Shown: in pieces, positions 45,039 through 58,079 of the stretch
How positions within the stretch are numbered: position 1 is the stretch's first letter
How the letters are laid out: each line of letters begins with the position of its first letter
NCBI GenBank assembly: GCA_023653785.1
Contig: JAMKCH010088370.1
Span: 216,251-280,250, forward strand
Direction of reading: 5' to 3'
Source of the DNA: Ophioderma brevispina
Lineage: Eukaryota; Echinodermata; Ophiuroidea; Amphilepidida; Ophiodermatidae
Length of the DNA: 64,000 bases
Program-made: the position numbers and the translations under genes
Notes under the pieces: generated by a model
Told to the model about the DNA's origin: nothing
Seen by the model: the letters and a program-made list of their open reading frames with translations, nothing else
Database searches by the model: none

Positions 45039-45407
45039 TTAAAGAGACATGAGGAGATTTCCAGAAAGAAGCGCCCCCAATTTTTTTCGAACCCGGGTTT
45101 TTTGCATATTTGGAATGCTCTCCAATGTATTAGATCACACCTGAAGTGAATAACGCCGAAGTACGCCGTCTTTATGTAATAATTTGATGATTTAGTACTT
45201 TCTGTCGTGCACGACAGAAAGTCAAAGCACTGTGTTCTATGGGGACAATTACGATAGTCAGGCAAGTTCAAAACAAGGTTTGCGGTTTTCTTTTGTACTT
45301 GTTTGTCCAATAAACCTTCAGAACGTTCTTGGTAGGTGGTCTACAATCGATCCTGTTCAATTTGAGAGAAATTTGTATCCTAAAAAAATCTCCTCCTGTC
45401 ACTTTAA
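45039..45407 (+). mobile_element. MITE family C, copy 2, inserted in the 95-bp array
   Basis: TTAA at 45039-45042 and 45404-45407. Ends AAAGAGACATGAGGAGATTT and the inverse of AAAGTGACAGGAGGAGATTT. The perfect 24-bp palindrome with half CTTTCTGTCGTG is at about 45199-45222. The array unit resumes directly after the right TTAA with GGGGGTAATGATTCC. Confidence 0.9.
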
Positions 45408-45600
45408 GGGGGTAATGATTCCAAATGTAGCAGCCTATAGGATAACTTAATACACACTCCCCTCTGTGGAAGATTTAAATAAAGTCATCCATGTTAAGGG
45501 GAGGGGTAATGATTCCAAATATAATAGCCTTTAGGGTAACTTCAATTTAGACCACACTGCCCTCTGTGGAAGATTTTAAATCTTCCACAGAGGGCAGTGT
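45408..45600. repeat. 95-bp tandem repeat, right part, ending in a long palindrome
   Basis: Two further units (45408-45503 and 45504 on). The last unit turns into a perfect inverted repeat: 45554-45576 (ACACTGCCCTCTGTGGAAG and ATTT) pairs with 45578-45600 around a single base. Confidence 0.9.
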
Positions 45601-47684
45601 TAAAACACATAAAGTGCTTATAATTATCCAATGGCTACTGGTGACGTCACAAAAATAAATTTCTGCCCCAGGATATATCTTTGACCCATGAATAATTATA
45701 TGAGGTTTCGCCACCCAATAGGCAGCCCTTTTTTAAAAGGCACTTAAGTGCAATTGGTTACTAATGATTACTTTTTTCCTCCATAAGTGTTTAAAAATAA
45801 AGTTCAAAATGCAATATGATGCAGTGTTCACTGCATTGTGTCCATGACAATATGTTTATGAAAGTAACAAGGATTACAAACTTCACCTGGTTTTGGGGTA
45901 AATTACCCAAACTACCCATTTCCATGGCAACCAATATAGGTGTGTCCATTTCATCTACTTAATTTGAAACTTTCATTGAACTTTTCAATATACATTTTTA
46001 TCATAACTCTATGTTGCAAGAAACAAAAATTGCTATTTTCATCCCAAAAGGGCTGCCATTGAAAAACCATGTTCGGATTAGCCTCGAGGTGTGGGGTAAT
46101 CAAAAAAATGATGACGGCATTTTTTTTTCGCTTTGATCGTAACTTTTTCTTAACAAATTTTGAATTAAGAAAAATACATCTTTGTCCCTGGACCGGAGCG
46201 TCGTCTGCTGTCATGGTTTGTAAATGGGGCAAAAGGTCACAGAGGTCACCACATGTCACCCCACCCCGCCCCTCCTTTTCACCAAATTACATGATCGTAG
46301 CCTTACAAAAACCCCCCCCTCAATACGGCATGCAATATATTAAGGGTTAACATTGTGGACCACAGACACCCACACACAGACATCTGACCAGAGTATCCCT
46401 ATGTGTCTTCAGCAATTCTTGCAGAAGACACAAAAACATGTGTATAGTTGTATGTTTTTTGCTTACACTTGTATTTACCAAAACCTGTTTTACCATGGGC
46501 TTAGTGGCTTCAATCGAAGTGGTTTTTCGGCATTACCCACTTATCCCTAGCCCCTCCCTGGTTATGGCTGGGTACAATGCTTACAATGTCCTCATGTTTT
46601 ACTTAGATATCACACAGATGCAAACTAAACCCTACCTTTCCCATGGGAGTCATGCCCAAAGTAAAAACACTACTCAATGTGGCTCATGCAAACAAGGTCA
46701 CTTGAACATATAGATTCATGCTTTTTTGGCAAAAAAGGTATATTTTCAGAGTATAATATCACTCAGGATACTTTTTCACCATCCAGCATCAATCTATGAT
46801 GAATTTCAGGTAAATAGGGATTTCAAGACTTGAAATCATGGAATGACGATGCTTGTATTTAAGGCATGATTACATCATTTGCAGGGGTTCTCATTATATT
46901 AGCTGAAGGGCCAAGAATGAAGAACACATTGGATAGTTTCTTTACTTGAGGGGGCGCAAAAAGACTGAAATTCTTATTTAGCCCTTTTATTTAGAGCAAG
47001 TCGTGGGCCAAAAATCAATGGTTTGGTGGCCGGATTTTGGCCCACAGCCCTCCTATTGAGAACCCCGAAGTTAGGGTCTGTATCAAGGGTTCCTTACAAG
47101 AAAAGTTAGGCGCTTTATACTGAAGTGACCAAAAAGAAGGGTTGTTAAAAACCTACAAACATACCTATGTCAAATCAGACACTGCATGCATGTCCATACA
47201 TAAAGTACCATGCTATACAACTACAAGACTATAGACTTTTGTGAAAGAAATGGAATGCACAGATCTGCCAAATCTGCACAAGAAGATTTTCTAAGAAATC
47301 CTCTTTGGAAAACTGTCAATTTGCTTGTTGCAGAATAGTGTCCGAGTAACTTTGCATGCTAATGTGGACACTATTTGAATAGTTTTTGTTATGTGAAATG
47401 CTTTGATTTTTTGCATTCCCCTTTTGTTTCTGCTCCAAAAAAATGTTCACATTCCCTACTACTTTAGGATTATTTCTTTTTTTAAAACTTCATGTTCCCC
47501 CCATCTCTTTGATGAAAATTTTCTGCCCCCATCCACTCACAAATTTTTGGATTTTCCCCTCAAATCCCCCCCCCCCCCCCCGCATAAAAGATGACTCACT
47601 CGCTAATAGGGTGGGTGAGTTTGCATTAGATTGGGTTAATTTGGGATGCATTGAGTTTAGTTGGGGGGTTTATTTTGGGTTATA
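45601..47684. other. Unassigned stretch
   Basis: Frames at 45951-46350 on both strands and at 46438-46713 have no recognised domains. A run of 16 C lies at 47566-47581. Confidence 0.4.
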
Positions 47685-50600
47685 GGTAGGCTGGTTATGT
47701 CACAAATACAGCAGTCGTGTTTTTTTCTGTTAAAAGTCAAATCCATCTTGATTCTTTGTTCTTCTGGGGTTGTAACTTTTGGAAAAAAATATCTTGGAAT
47801 TTTTTCAAAACGTGTTAGGGTGTTTGGTAAATCCAAGATGGCCGCCAACATTACAACAAAATTCCATTATATTGTATATGGACGCAATATGAGGTCAAAT
47901 GACGACAATAACCCATATTTTCAAACCAAAGAGTTCAAAAAACAGATATACGCACTCACATTAAACAAATAAAAACTTACCGTGTACTTGGTATCCAAGA
48001 TTGGAGTCCAAAATGGCCGCAAAAGGCTATGTCCTATGAATATAAACGCTAAGGATTCAGATTCGTGGGTGTAAAATATCTTGTGGTTTTTAGGAACCCA
48101 CATCTGACTTTTTTGTTAACAACCTTCAACATCCAAGATGGGGCCAATATGCCGGCCGTTATAACAGCAAAAACTGGTATTTAAGACAAACTACCTAAAT
48201 TATCAAAACTTATGGGGGGCTTAGTAAAAATTGTATTTATACTTGACGACAGAAGAAGAAAAGAAACAAATTCCAAAACTAATTTTGTTTATGATGTTAT
48301 GCTTTGAATCCCAAGATGGAGGCCACCGTAAGTATTAAAAAAGCGTATAAAATCTAAAATGAATTTCACAGATCCAATGTCAGCATACTATTGTTTATTA
48401 ACAAAATAAACACTGCGATGCATCCGTTGGACCCAAAAGGAACTCATTATTTACCATGTAGGTTTAAAAACATACTTTATAAAATTAAGATGGCAGCTAA
48501 TTTAGCTGCTATAAGCATTAGCAAAAAATTATTAGCAAAAATGGCCGACTTTTCATACCACAGTATGTTATACGCATTCGGAAATTTGATATAAATACAA
48601 TGAAGCAAAAATAGATACACTCTTTGACAACAAGAAAAATCCTTCTACCATTTAAATTTTTACCATATGAATTAAAAAAGCAAGATACCCACTTATATAT
48701 AAAACTTAATTTTTTTATACGAAAAATTGAATTTTGTGTGGTAAAAACTGTGAATAAAACTCCAATATATTTGTTTATAAAAAAACAGTTGCAAAAACAT
48801 TTAAGAATTTGTTAAATGTAAAATGCTTCAAATCTAAATTGACCACTACTATTAGTGCATTGTGTTTTTTAATCATAATTTACACACTAAATGATAAACT
48901 GAGTTGTGTCCAAAAAGTGTTTATTAGTTGCTTCATTAATTTAATTATTATTTATTTCAAATTTACTAAGCAAATAACATAAAATACGCGATATATGTGT
49001 AGCTATAGTGAAATATCGTCAGTTTGGTAGTGGATTTTCACAAAACTTAAATGATAGATGAGTTTTTTGTGTGTCAAAAAGTTTATAGTTGCTTCATTTG
49101 TAATATGTTAAGAAAATAATCCGGTTGGCTAGGATAGTGACAATGGCCATATAAGAGACCATATGGATTTCAGGGCATGTTAATTAAAACTGATTAATTA
49201 CTTTGGGTTTCATGTGTCAAAAGTATGTATCTAGTTGCTTCTATACTATGGATAAACATATATGAAAAAAATTGCCACATTGTTTAAGGATGTTAAAAAT
49301 TAAATGGAGCTATGGTTTCTCATGTTTAAAAATCGGTCTAGTTGTTCATTTTATATTATTAAAATTCCTTATGCGTATTACACATTGTATTGGTATTTTG
49401 ATTATGCTTGTACGCAGTCGTCATTTTGTAACAATTTGGATGTTAAACATTTTATAATAATTAAAAAAAAATATTATACCCATTACGTCCCTAGAGGGAA
49501 AATGATACCAACCTGACGATCACTGCAAGAAAGGGAGGTAGCGCAAATTTGTCTTGTTAGATATAGGAGCAATTTACCCTAAACACAAGGCGGCAAAGGT
49601 TAGCTCCGTGATTTTTGAAAAGTGGAAAAATGGCATTTGGAATTTAAAGGATTATAGAGTTGTTTCATTTATGTTTATTGAATTTCTATCATGCCATAAC
49701 ATATGTATATGAAAACCAGTTTAGGTATGATAGTGATACACTGGCCATTTAGCCGCCATCTTCGATTTGAATTATGTTACCAGAAGCAAAAAACAAAAAA
49801 TAATGAGTTCCTTGTATTAAAAATTCTATACAGATGGTTATTTATGTTTTGATACCTTATTATAACATGGCTCACATGGCTGTATGAAAAAATATACACT
49901 GTTAGAGACGTATTATGGTTTAATTTGTATTTCATCAATTCTCATGTTGAAAAACTTCTGTATGTAATATAAAAATAGCAAGTTTTGGCTCTTGATAAGT
50001 ACTTACAAGGGTTATTATAGCCGCCATCTTGGGGGTTTGAATGGTCATAAACGAAAGTAATAGCAAGAGCTCAGTCTAGTTGCTTCATTGATATTTTCAT
50101 TCAAAATTCCTGAGGCATATAACATTTACGTGTAAGGAGGTATTATGACGAATCGCCAGTTTGGGCTATGATGAAAATTAAAGAGTGCTTATACGCAATT
50201 GTCATTTTTTTTCATTGTCATCTTGGATTTGAAACAGTAAAACAAAGCAAAATGATAGTTTTCAAGTGTCCAAAATTTTATTTCTTTGTAAAATTTGTTA
50301 TAAAAACTTTAAACTTATGATTTTTTTGTATTCAAATTTCCTAAATGTGTATAACATAAGAAGGTAAAATAGGTTTTGTATGGAAATCACCAGATTAAGC
50401 AATGAAAGTGCTTACAGAAGTGAAGCTATTAATAGCACCATTTGTGGATTTGACGTATGTTTTCTAACCATAAATAATAAATGAGTTCCTTGGTCCCAAG
50501 TATACCATCTTGGTGTTTTTTTTAAGTGTATCCAAAATATGTTATTTTTCATTGGTCAACTTTATTTTCACCATGGAGGCCAAATAAAAAAGTTGTTTCC

Positions 50601-51572
50601 TTGGCCGTGGGTATATCATTAACTATGTACAAAATACAATTATCTTACGATAAAAGTAAGTAAATAATACAAAGGCAAAGCAAAACAATATGCAAAATGA
50701 AACAAAAACACCAAAACAAAAATTACAACAGCAATTTAAACAAGAAAACTCTTTGTTTTTTTCTTGCATACATCAAAGTGGATTAGACTGCTGAATAGTA
50801 CCAATAGGTGGCTCCAATATATTGCACCTCGATAGGGAAAAGACTACGTTTTTGTAGTTGTTTTAGGTAGAGGAATGACAACATTATATTTTATGACATG
50901 GATCTAGTGAAAAAATACAAATTTTACTTTATCAGTGCTTACGGTGGCCGCAGCTTGGATTCAAAGCGTGTTAGCAACACAGAAATGTTTGAATTTATTT
51001 CTCTGTTCAGAGTATTAATGTTTAATGTTTCTGACCAAATGTTGAATAATTAGGTAGTTTGTCTTAAATTAACAGTTCCCATTTAGGCTCTTTTCGGCGG
51101 CCATATTGGCCGCCATCGTGGATGATTTTGAGTATGTTAACAAAAAGAACAGGCTCAGATGTGGGTTCCTAGTACAACAAGATCCATTGAATTTGAAATC
51201 CTTTCATCTTGATTAGTAATTGCAGCATTTATATTCATAACTTACATACTTTTGGGGCCATTTTGGAGGCCTCTTGGATTTGTTTAATGTGATTGCATAT
51301 TGATTGAATTTAGCTGTTTTTGAAAGGTTTGGTATAAAATATGGGGTCTATTTTTTGTCATTTTGGACCTCTACTGCGTTCAGAATACTAATTATAATGA
51401 GAGGTTATGTATTTGGCGGCCCATCTTGGATTGACACCCTAAAACGTTTTGAAAATTCCAAGATATTTTCCAACAGTTACACCCAAAACACAATGAACCA
51501 AGAGAATTTTGCTTTTAACCAGAAACAAAAAAACACGAAATTACATTACGCTACACTATTACCTAACCTTTT
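47685..51572. mobile_element. Giant foldback element with CCAAGATGGCCGCC units
   Basis: The left arm from 47685 to about 48560 reappears inverted from 51572 back to about 50400 (with an extra 310 bases at about 50560-50870). Shared blocks include ATATCTTGGAATTTT, TTAGGGTGT, CCAAGATGG.CCGCCAA, CACATTAAACAAAT, TATGAATATAAA.GCT, AGGAACCCACATCTGA, TTAAGACAAACTACCTAA, GGCCACCGTAAG and AAGGAACTCAT. The motif CCAAGATGGCCGCC (47833) and relatives (48133, 48311, 48486) run forward on the left; their inverses (49752, 50021, 50216, 51108, 51421) run on the right. No transposase is encoded. The termini and target duplication are not resolved. Confidence 0.85.
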
Positions 51573-53481
51573 TGTTTTTTTCCTTGAATCCCCGACCCCC
51601 GCAGAGAAGGGTGCAAGCAGTGCCTATATTCCACCTCCACTTTTGTGGACATATGCTAACGATATCCATATGTGCCAAGAAAGATTCAGAGCCTCCACTT
51701 TGCAAAAGCCATTTGCCTAGTGCCTTTTTAAAAGTTAAATCCTAGCTACAGAGCTCTGCAGGCCTGCTTGGCATGGTTTAAATTTAGGCTTCTTGTTGAT
51801 TGTAGATTTTCAGCCAAAAGTGGACTGAAAATGGATGGTCATGTATTGTAAGCGTGTACCTCAAAACATTGGCAAAAAAGTAGTTCTCCAGATTTAACCC
51901 CAACTCTCCCTGTGCCCATATTGAGGCTAATGAATCTTACCAAATCTTGTTAACAAAGCAAAGGTCGACAGTGCTTCAATCCTACAAGCATGAAATATAT
52001 CACTTCCTCCAATCCCGTTCTAAATCCTTTTGAAAATAACATGCGGTTGTGTTTTGCCTTTGGCAACCTTTACATACTGCACAGGGCAAAAGTAGCTGTC
52101 TGATGTGGGTATAACGCAACGTGTAGAGTATTAACATCAACACACTTCAAGCTTATCTTCCGATGTGATAGTACTGAGTTTGCAAAACATAATGTTACTT
52201 GTTACAAGAAGGGAGCAAAAAAACATGGCCTGATATAGTTTGAACAGCTGAGTCAGGGGAACATTTGGGGAGATTAGGATACAAAACTTAGTCACACTTG
52301 AGAGGCGCAAAATGTTTTACACATTTTCTATACTGAGGTTAAGGTTTGCGTTGTTCTTCCGATCGTCTTTGGAAAACCCCCCCAGTGGGGTTGTTTTGAA
52401 TCAATCCCAACAATGCAATTGCCCAATATACCTATAAGGTACTGTACTAAACACAGGTCAAAATGTTAAGAAACCACAAAACATTTCATGATCATGCTAA
52501 AACATTCCAAAGTACTGCACCTTGTGGCCTAAAATGAATGTAAAAGTCAGGGGGTTTTGGTGTTAAGAATAGGATCTTGTGGGATCACATGACCTATTGA
52601 AGAGAAATCTCCCACTGATTTACCCGGAAGTAAGTTACAATTTTGGTATCAGTTGTGGAATGCATATTTTCTCATGGTTGTCCTATAAAATTTGGCCTTC
52701 AATCCATTATTTCCCAAGAAATAAAAACAAACAAGTATTTGAAAAAAAAACTGTGAAATTAAAAAAAAAAAACTAAAAAATTAAAAAATGCAAAAAAAAC
52801 ATATTTATTGTAAAAAAAAAATAAGTACACAATATCAAGGATAAAAATTTTTGCCACTTTTACCAGCAACAACTGCAAAGAGGGAGTTGTGCCAAGTTGA
52901 AAAAAAACTTGATAACCATGGTTTTTTTGCTGAAAGCAAAAAACTTGAAGAAACATGTTAGACAGGATGTCCTTGGAGAAGTGACTAATTGATTTTCAAT
53001 TTCATTATGTACCAAGATTCGATCAAAAATATCCAAAAAAAACGACATGAACAATGGAAGGATGAGTGAGAAAGCAATCTACGTCTATGACCCCAAAGCA
53101 GAGGCAAAGTTCAAACAAGTATGGCCCCCTAATTACGTAAAGGACATATCAGTGATTTGCTAAATAGCAATCGAAAAAATCTCAAAATAGATTTTGCATG
53201 TACGTAACAGTGACAGGTATCCTAACAGACCCTGCAAATGATAAGACCAAGAAGCAATCTTAATAAGGACAGAATCAGAGATTTTAGTCATTATGTCAGA
53301 ACGGACACTTACTACAACCACGAATTGAATGGAGAATCGTCTTGGGAACCCTCCCGTTTTCTTCCTTTCTGTTAATTTCTAAGCTGTAAAAAGGGATAAC
53401 TTATGAGAATTCTATAAATATACTTCACTTTGAAGCTATTCCTGCAAATTTCAAATATTTTTCAAATCACTGATAGTGTCT
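51573..53481. other. Unassigned AT-rich stretch
   Basis: A-rich runs near 52740-52820 give lysine and phenylalanine-rich frames without meaning. No repeat partner seen. Confidence 0.4.
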
Positions 53482-54073
53482 TTAAACAAGGGATAGCAGC
53501 GATATTGCGAGCGAATCGAAAAATGTGGAAAGTGCATTTGTTTTAACTTATAAATCAGGGATAAGTGTGGTACAACTTCCATATAACTGTTTTAATGTGA
53601 AAACACCCACCAAATAGTGAAATTTTTTTTTTTTTTTTAAATTGGAAATTTTTGTTCATACCGTCTTCCCGCAAAAAGGACTAGCAGCTGATGTGACGTC
53701 TCAAAATCACCAATAAACCAGCTGGTTGTGGGGTTTACACTAGCACGAATCAACAACACGTCAGTTAATGTTTGTGATTGAGGTCAAAATATTGATCATG
53801 GTGCCCAATATATTTGGGCGGCTTAAAATCTGGGATATTCACCAAGAGAGGCTTTTTTTTTCTATTCTCAAGTCGGATTGATACGCACATATAGAAATTA
53901 AAAGAAAATCAGGATAAAAAAGTACGAATTGTACGTCGTTATACACGGTTTCAAGTCAACCACCTTGCAGGTTATGTTTGCATATCCATGCCAGTAAACA
54001 AAAATTACAAAATATGAGATTTTGATTATTTTTTTGATGTTTCGGATTAGCAAATCGCTGCTAATCCAATTAA
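53482..54073 (+). mobile_element. MITE family E, copy 1 (TTAA ends)
   Basis: TTAA at 53482-53485 and 54070-54073. Left end GGGATAGCAGCGATATTGC; right end the inverse of GGATTAGCAGCGATTTGC. The right end can also form a local hairpin (GGATTAGC, loop, GCTAATCC). The interior shares GGTTATGTTTGCATATCC and ATGCCAGTAA with copy 2. Confidence 0.85.
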
Positions 54074-55664
54074 AAGTTAAATATAAAAAAAAAACGGAAG
54101 TTAAAAAAAAAAAAGACAACATTAAGTGTATAAACGAGACAAGACTGTGAGAAAGGGACTGTGGCTATGGCATTGGCTATTATATATGGACAACCAGTGG
54201 CACTGACATGTATATTAACTATGCAGGAAGAAGAAAATAAATGGGAAAAAAAACGAAAGAGATCAATATTGTAACTAGCAGGACCGACCGAACACCAATA
54301 CCCGAGTCAAAGCGAGATAATACCGATTCATCAGAAAAAAACAAGGCATTTGGCAACCATGAATAAAACACCACGCACTAAAAACCCCTCTGATGGCAAT
54401 ATTTGCCCATAACATGTGAAATGCCACAAAGAATAATCGACGTCGAACGCGCCCGAAATGCTCAAACGATATACAGACCACTGACCAGTACAATAGAACA
54501 ATATCTTAAGAGTTGAAAGTGGATAATAAATAGGATTTATACATGCACTTAATGCATTTCATGGAAACAGAGTTGCAAATAGGGCCAATATCATCCACAA
54601 GATGTAATGAGTATTGAGGCCTGCACAACACTCTATAGGCTATTCTACACGGGTATAATTTTAAACAAACATAGCACCAACCATTGGCTGACCTATGACT
54701 AGTAGGCTAGTCAGTACTGGCCATACCAGAAAGCTTGACAAGGGCAAGTGTGAGTCCTGATACAAGCTAAAAATGTAAACATGTATGACAATGCCCCACG
54801 GCCTTGTTGGACTTCCATCAAGTCTGCACATTTTATCTGTTGCCTTTGTACAGTACCCCTTTAGAATTAGGGAATCATACTATTGTATCAATTACTCTTG
54901 AAAACAGATTGATTTTACTATTAACCAATTGAACTGGAAACTTAGAGTGTCTAGTGCAAAGGAAGTATTTGGGACACCAGGCTCTGTTTGACCCTGAACA
55001 CACTGCAGGAAGAAGTATGAGAGGCTGGAGATGGTGGGGCGAGGTCTTGTTAATAGTTCAGGCAAGGATAGTTTAATTAAAAGGTGTTGTGTATGGCACA
55101 GTTAGGGGAACTGGAAAGGGTTTTAAACATCCTATTTGTACTGCTTCCAGAAATTTTACTTAACAGTTAAATAATAATAATAATAATAAAAATTTGTTCT
55201 TATTAAGGCGCAAAATCTTCCGAAGAAATCAGAGCGAACAAGAACATGAAAAAACACTCTTGCTCACCGTAGTGTAACTCTTCGTGGCCTGATAATTTTC
55301 TTACTTATAGCTCTCCTATTTGTTACCATTTATCTATCCCTGCAAACAATCTAACCAAACTTGCCATTCAACAAAGCCAGTCTTGGCAGCGAACTAAAGA
55401 TCAGAGAAAAGCCTTTTAAAACAATTTAACAACCTGTGAGATGTGTTCGATGTCTAAAATTGCATCGCATTGACACCCCAACACTAACATCCACCAAAAT
55501 TAATAGTTTAGTAAGGGGATCATTTTCACAAGAGAAAAACATTAATGAAATCTGCTGTAAATGACATCATAGAGCTAAATCTAGTACTCTATGGAAGACA
55601 TAGGACTTCAATGCAGAATGAGGATAGTGGTTTCTATAGCCGCGGACTTCGGCAAAAAAAACCC
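54074..55664. other. Unassigned stretch
   Basis: Contains an AAT microsatellite of about six units at 55169-55190, followed by TTTGTTCTTATTAAGGCGC, which looks like the end of a SINE-type copy. The frame at 54275-54493 (minus) has no signature. Confidence 0.4.
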
Positions 55665-55860
55665 ACCATTTTAATGGTTAGCCATCAATATTAGCACAGT
55701 ATTGAATAGGACTTTTCCATATGCATTATTGCCTCTTACCATCAAAACTGCAAGGTTGTTTCCACATTACTTGGAGGCGTGTATGTGCAAGTGCCCAGGC
55801 TCTCATATCATGTAGAGAAACACAATAGACATAAAGTGTAACAAGTACCGTGAAACAGTT
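55665..55860. repeat. Dispersed repeat, copy 2 (pairs with 23805-23960)
   Basis: See 23805-23960. Slightly longer here; termini unresolved. Confidence 0.6.
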
Positions 55861-56224
55861 GAGGAGGCTATGCATGGAGGGAGATTGAGGTTTTGAATCG
55901 GCCAAATAACATAAGCTGTATCTGTTCGGTACCCTGGGGAGTATAAAATGCTAGACTATAAAGGAAATAGGATGAGTTAAGAGTATGCTCAGGATGCATG
56001 AACTTAAAACAATACCCTCTAGCTTCTGGATGTAAAATATGACAGAAAAGAAAAATGTCTGATTTACTCTTTAAAGCTTAGAGCTAATGTTCTGCACGTC
56101 CTACCATTTATACTGATTAAGCCGGAATCATTATTCTTTCGAAATAATTTTATGTGTGGGCTAGTGGTTAATCTCATGTTAGATTAGCGAGAGACCGTTT
56201 TGAGACTGTGATTTGCTTGTCTTA

Positions 56225-56793
56225 TTAAAGGGATTCGCAGCGATAATGAGAGAGAAATAAAAAAAATGTTTGAAAGGATGTTTTTAACTTTAAATTAGGG
56301 ATAAGTGTGTTACAAGTCAATATAACTGCTTTAATGTAGAACACAAAACCACAAATAGTGAAAAAAAGAAGTATTTGAGGAAAATTTGGACAGACCGTTC
56401 CAGCAAAATAGACATGCAATTGACGCGCTCTCAAAATCGCACTAAACAGCTGATTGTGGTTACAACCAGTAAAGAATGAACAACGATCAATAATGTTTGT
56501 GTGGTTGAGTGTCAAAAAGGTATTGATATGGTACCACAATATCACGCTTGAAAATTCTGTGAAATTCACTGGGAAAGGCTTTTTTGATCACAAGTCAGAA
56601 TTTTGATACGCACGTATAGAAATTACAGAATCAGATAAAAAGTGTTGCCTTGCCTTTAATACACAGATTTCAAGCCAACCACGTCCAGGTTATGTTTGCA
56701 TATCCATGCCAGTAACAAAAATATAAAATATTGAATTTTGATGATGTTTTCATGTTTCGGATTAAGCAAATCGATATGGCTAATCCCTGTTAA
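56225..56793 (+). mobile_element. MITE family E, copy 2 (TTAA ends)
   Basis: TTAA at 56225-56228 and 56790-56793. Left end AGGGATTCGCAGCGATAATG; right end the inverse of AGGGATTAGCC then CGATTTGC. Same orientation as copy 1, 2.7 kb downstream. Confidence 0.88.
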
Positions 56794-56934
56794 TCAATGC
56801 TCGCCAGTTTTTCTGAGCTCTATATAATATTTGGTTAATCACTTTTCGGGTCGAGTATCAATTTACTTGACCCTCGCATGCATGAATTGAGTTTAGCTTA
56901 GCGGAGTCATAATTTGTGCCACTCTAAGAATACT

Positions 56935-57295
56935 TTAAAGGTCCATGGCCGATCGCTAATAGCCTCGTCCCCAGAAGCCCAGATTTTACCGGATTGGTCA
57001 GTATTTGGTATCCTGAAGAAAGCTACTATTTTCATCAGAGACCACTGTGAATCTTAGAGCCAAAGGATATTTGGTTCGGAAGTTATGAGCGAAAATGTGC
57101 CCCGTTTTGGCTACGACCAATATTTAAACTTTTTTACACAAGTACTTATGGGCTTACAAAATCACGTTTTAGCTCTCGCATTTCAAACGGATTGAAATAT
57201 AGGCGCAAAATTTTGCAGATGGGGGTTTTGCGGTGAAGGCAGATATATCAAGAATGAAAACTTTGTTCTTAAATCGGGGCCATCCCCCTTTTTAA
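56935..57295 (+). mobile_element. MITE family B, copy 2 (TTAA ends)
   Basis: TTAA at 56935-56938 and 57292-57295. Left end AAAGGTCCATGGCCGATCGC; right end the inverse of AAAAGGGGGATGGCCCCGATTT. The interior matches family B copy 1 in inverse. Confidence 0.85.
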
Positions 57296-58079
57296 GAATG
57301 GTGGCGGTATGGGTATGCAGAGATAAAGCACTATTTTGTTGGTTACTCAGAGGGCATTTCATATTGTGTTCTGTACTGCAACTATCAGTAAAGATTGTCT
57401 TCATAAGTACAAATATCTCAAAATTACAAGAAAATTGAGGGCACTGAAAATGTGTGTGGGTATTATTAATTACTTTTAAGATGCAGAACTTAAGTGAGCA
57501 AGGCTAAACATGCAATATAAGCCCAGACAATCCTGGATGTGCACACTGAAATTTCAGGAAAAAAACAGACACACATCTAACTGACTAACATGTAGCGTGG
57601 ATGATGCTTTCATGGGTTAAATTAGTTTTTTGAAGACTAGCGCTATCTTGCAGCAAACTTCAGGGGATTCTTTTTTCCTCTCCTTTCCATCTTCTTCTTC
57701 TTCGTGGAAATGAATACTTCTATTGGAACTAATGATAAAAAACAGCCCCCAGTGGTACGACTATAGCGTACCGAGGCAAAACAGATAGAAATGAACAAAT
57801 TGCACACATCTCTATAATCCTTGCAACATAATAGAGAGAGGCAGAAACAGCTTATAAATTGAGCTCGATTCAGTTGGGCAAAGATTTACTCGAAAATGTC
57901 ACTGCAATTTCATCAAAGTTGTAGGTTCTAAGGGGTGCTGGCAAATAGATTTTGACTTCAATTTGTTCCTGATTTACTTGTGTGTACCTTCAGATGATAG
58001 CTAGTGGCTTGCTTCAGGGTTACATTTATAAACTAAAACAACAAGCAGTGATAATGCAAACCTCTAACAAAATGTGAAA
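57296..58079. other. Unassigned stretch
   Basis: Short CTT microsatellite at about 57687-57705. No gene recognised. Confidence 0.4.

Noticed and set aside
44840..45600. CRISPR-like array
   Set aside because: Regular spacing comes from a 95-bp tandem repeat without unique spacers, in a eukaryotic context.
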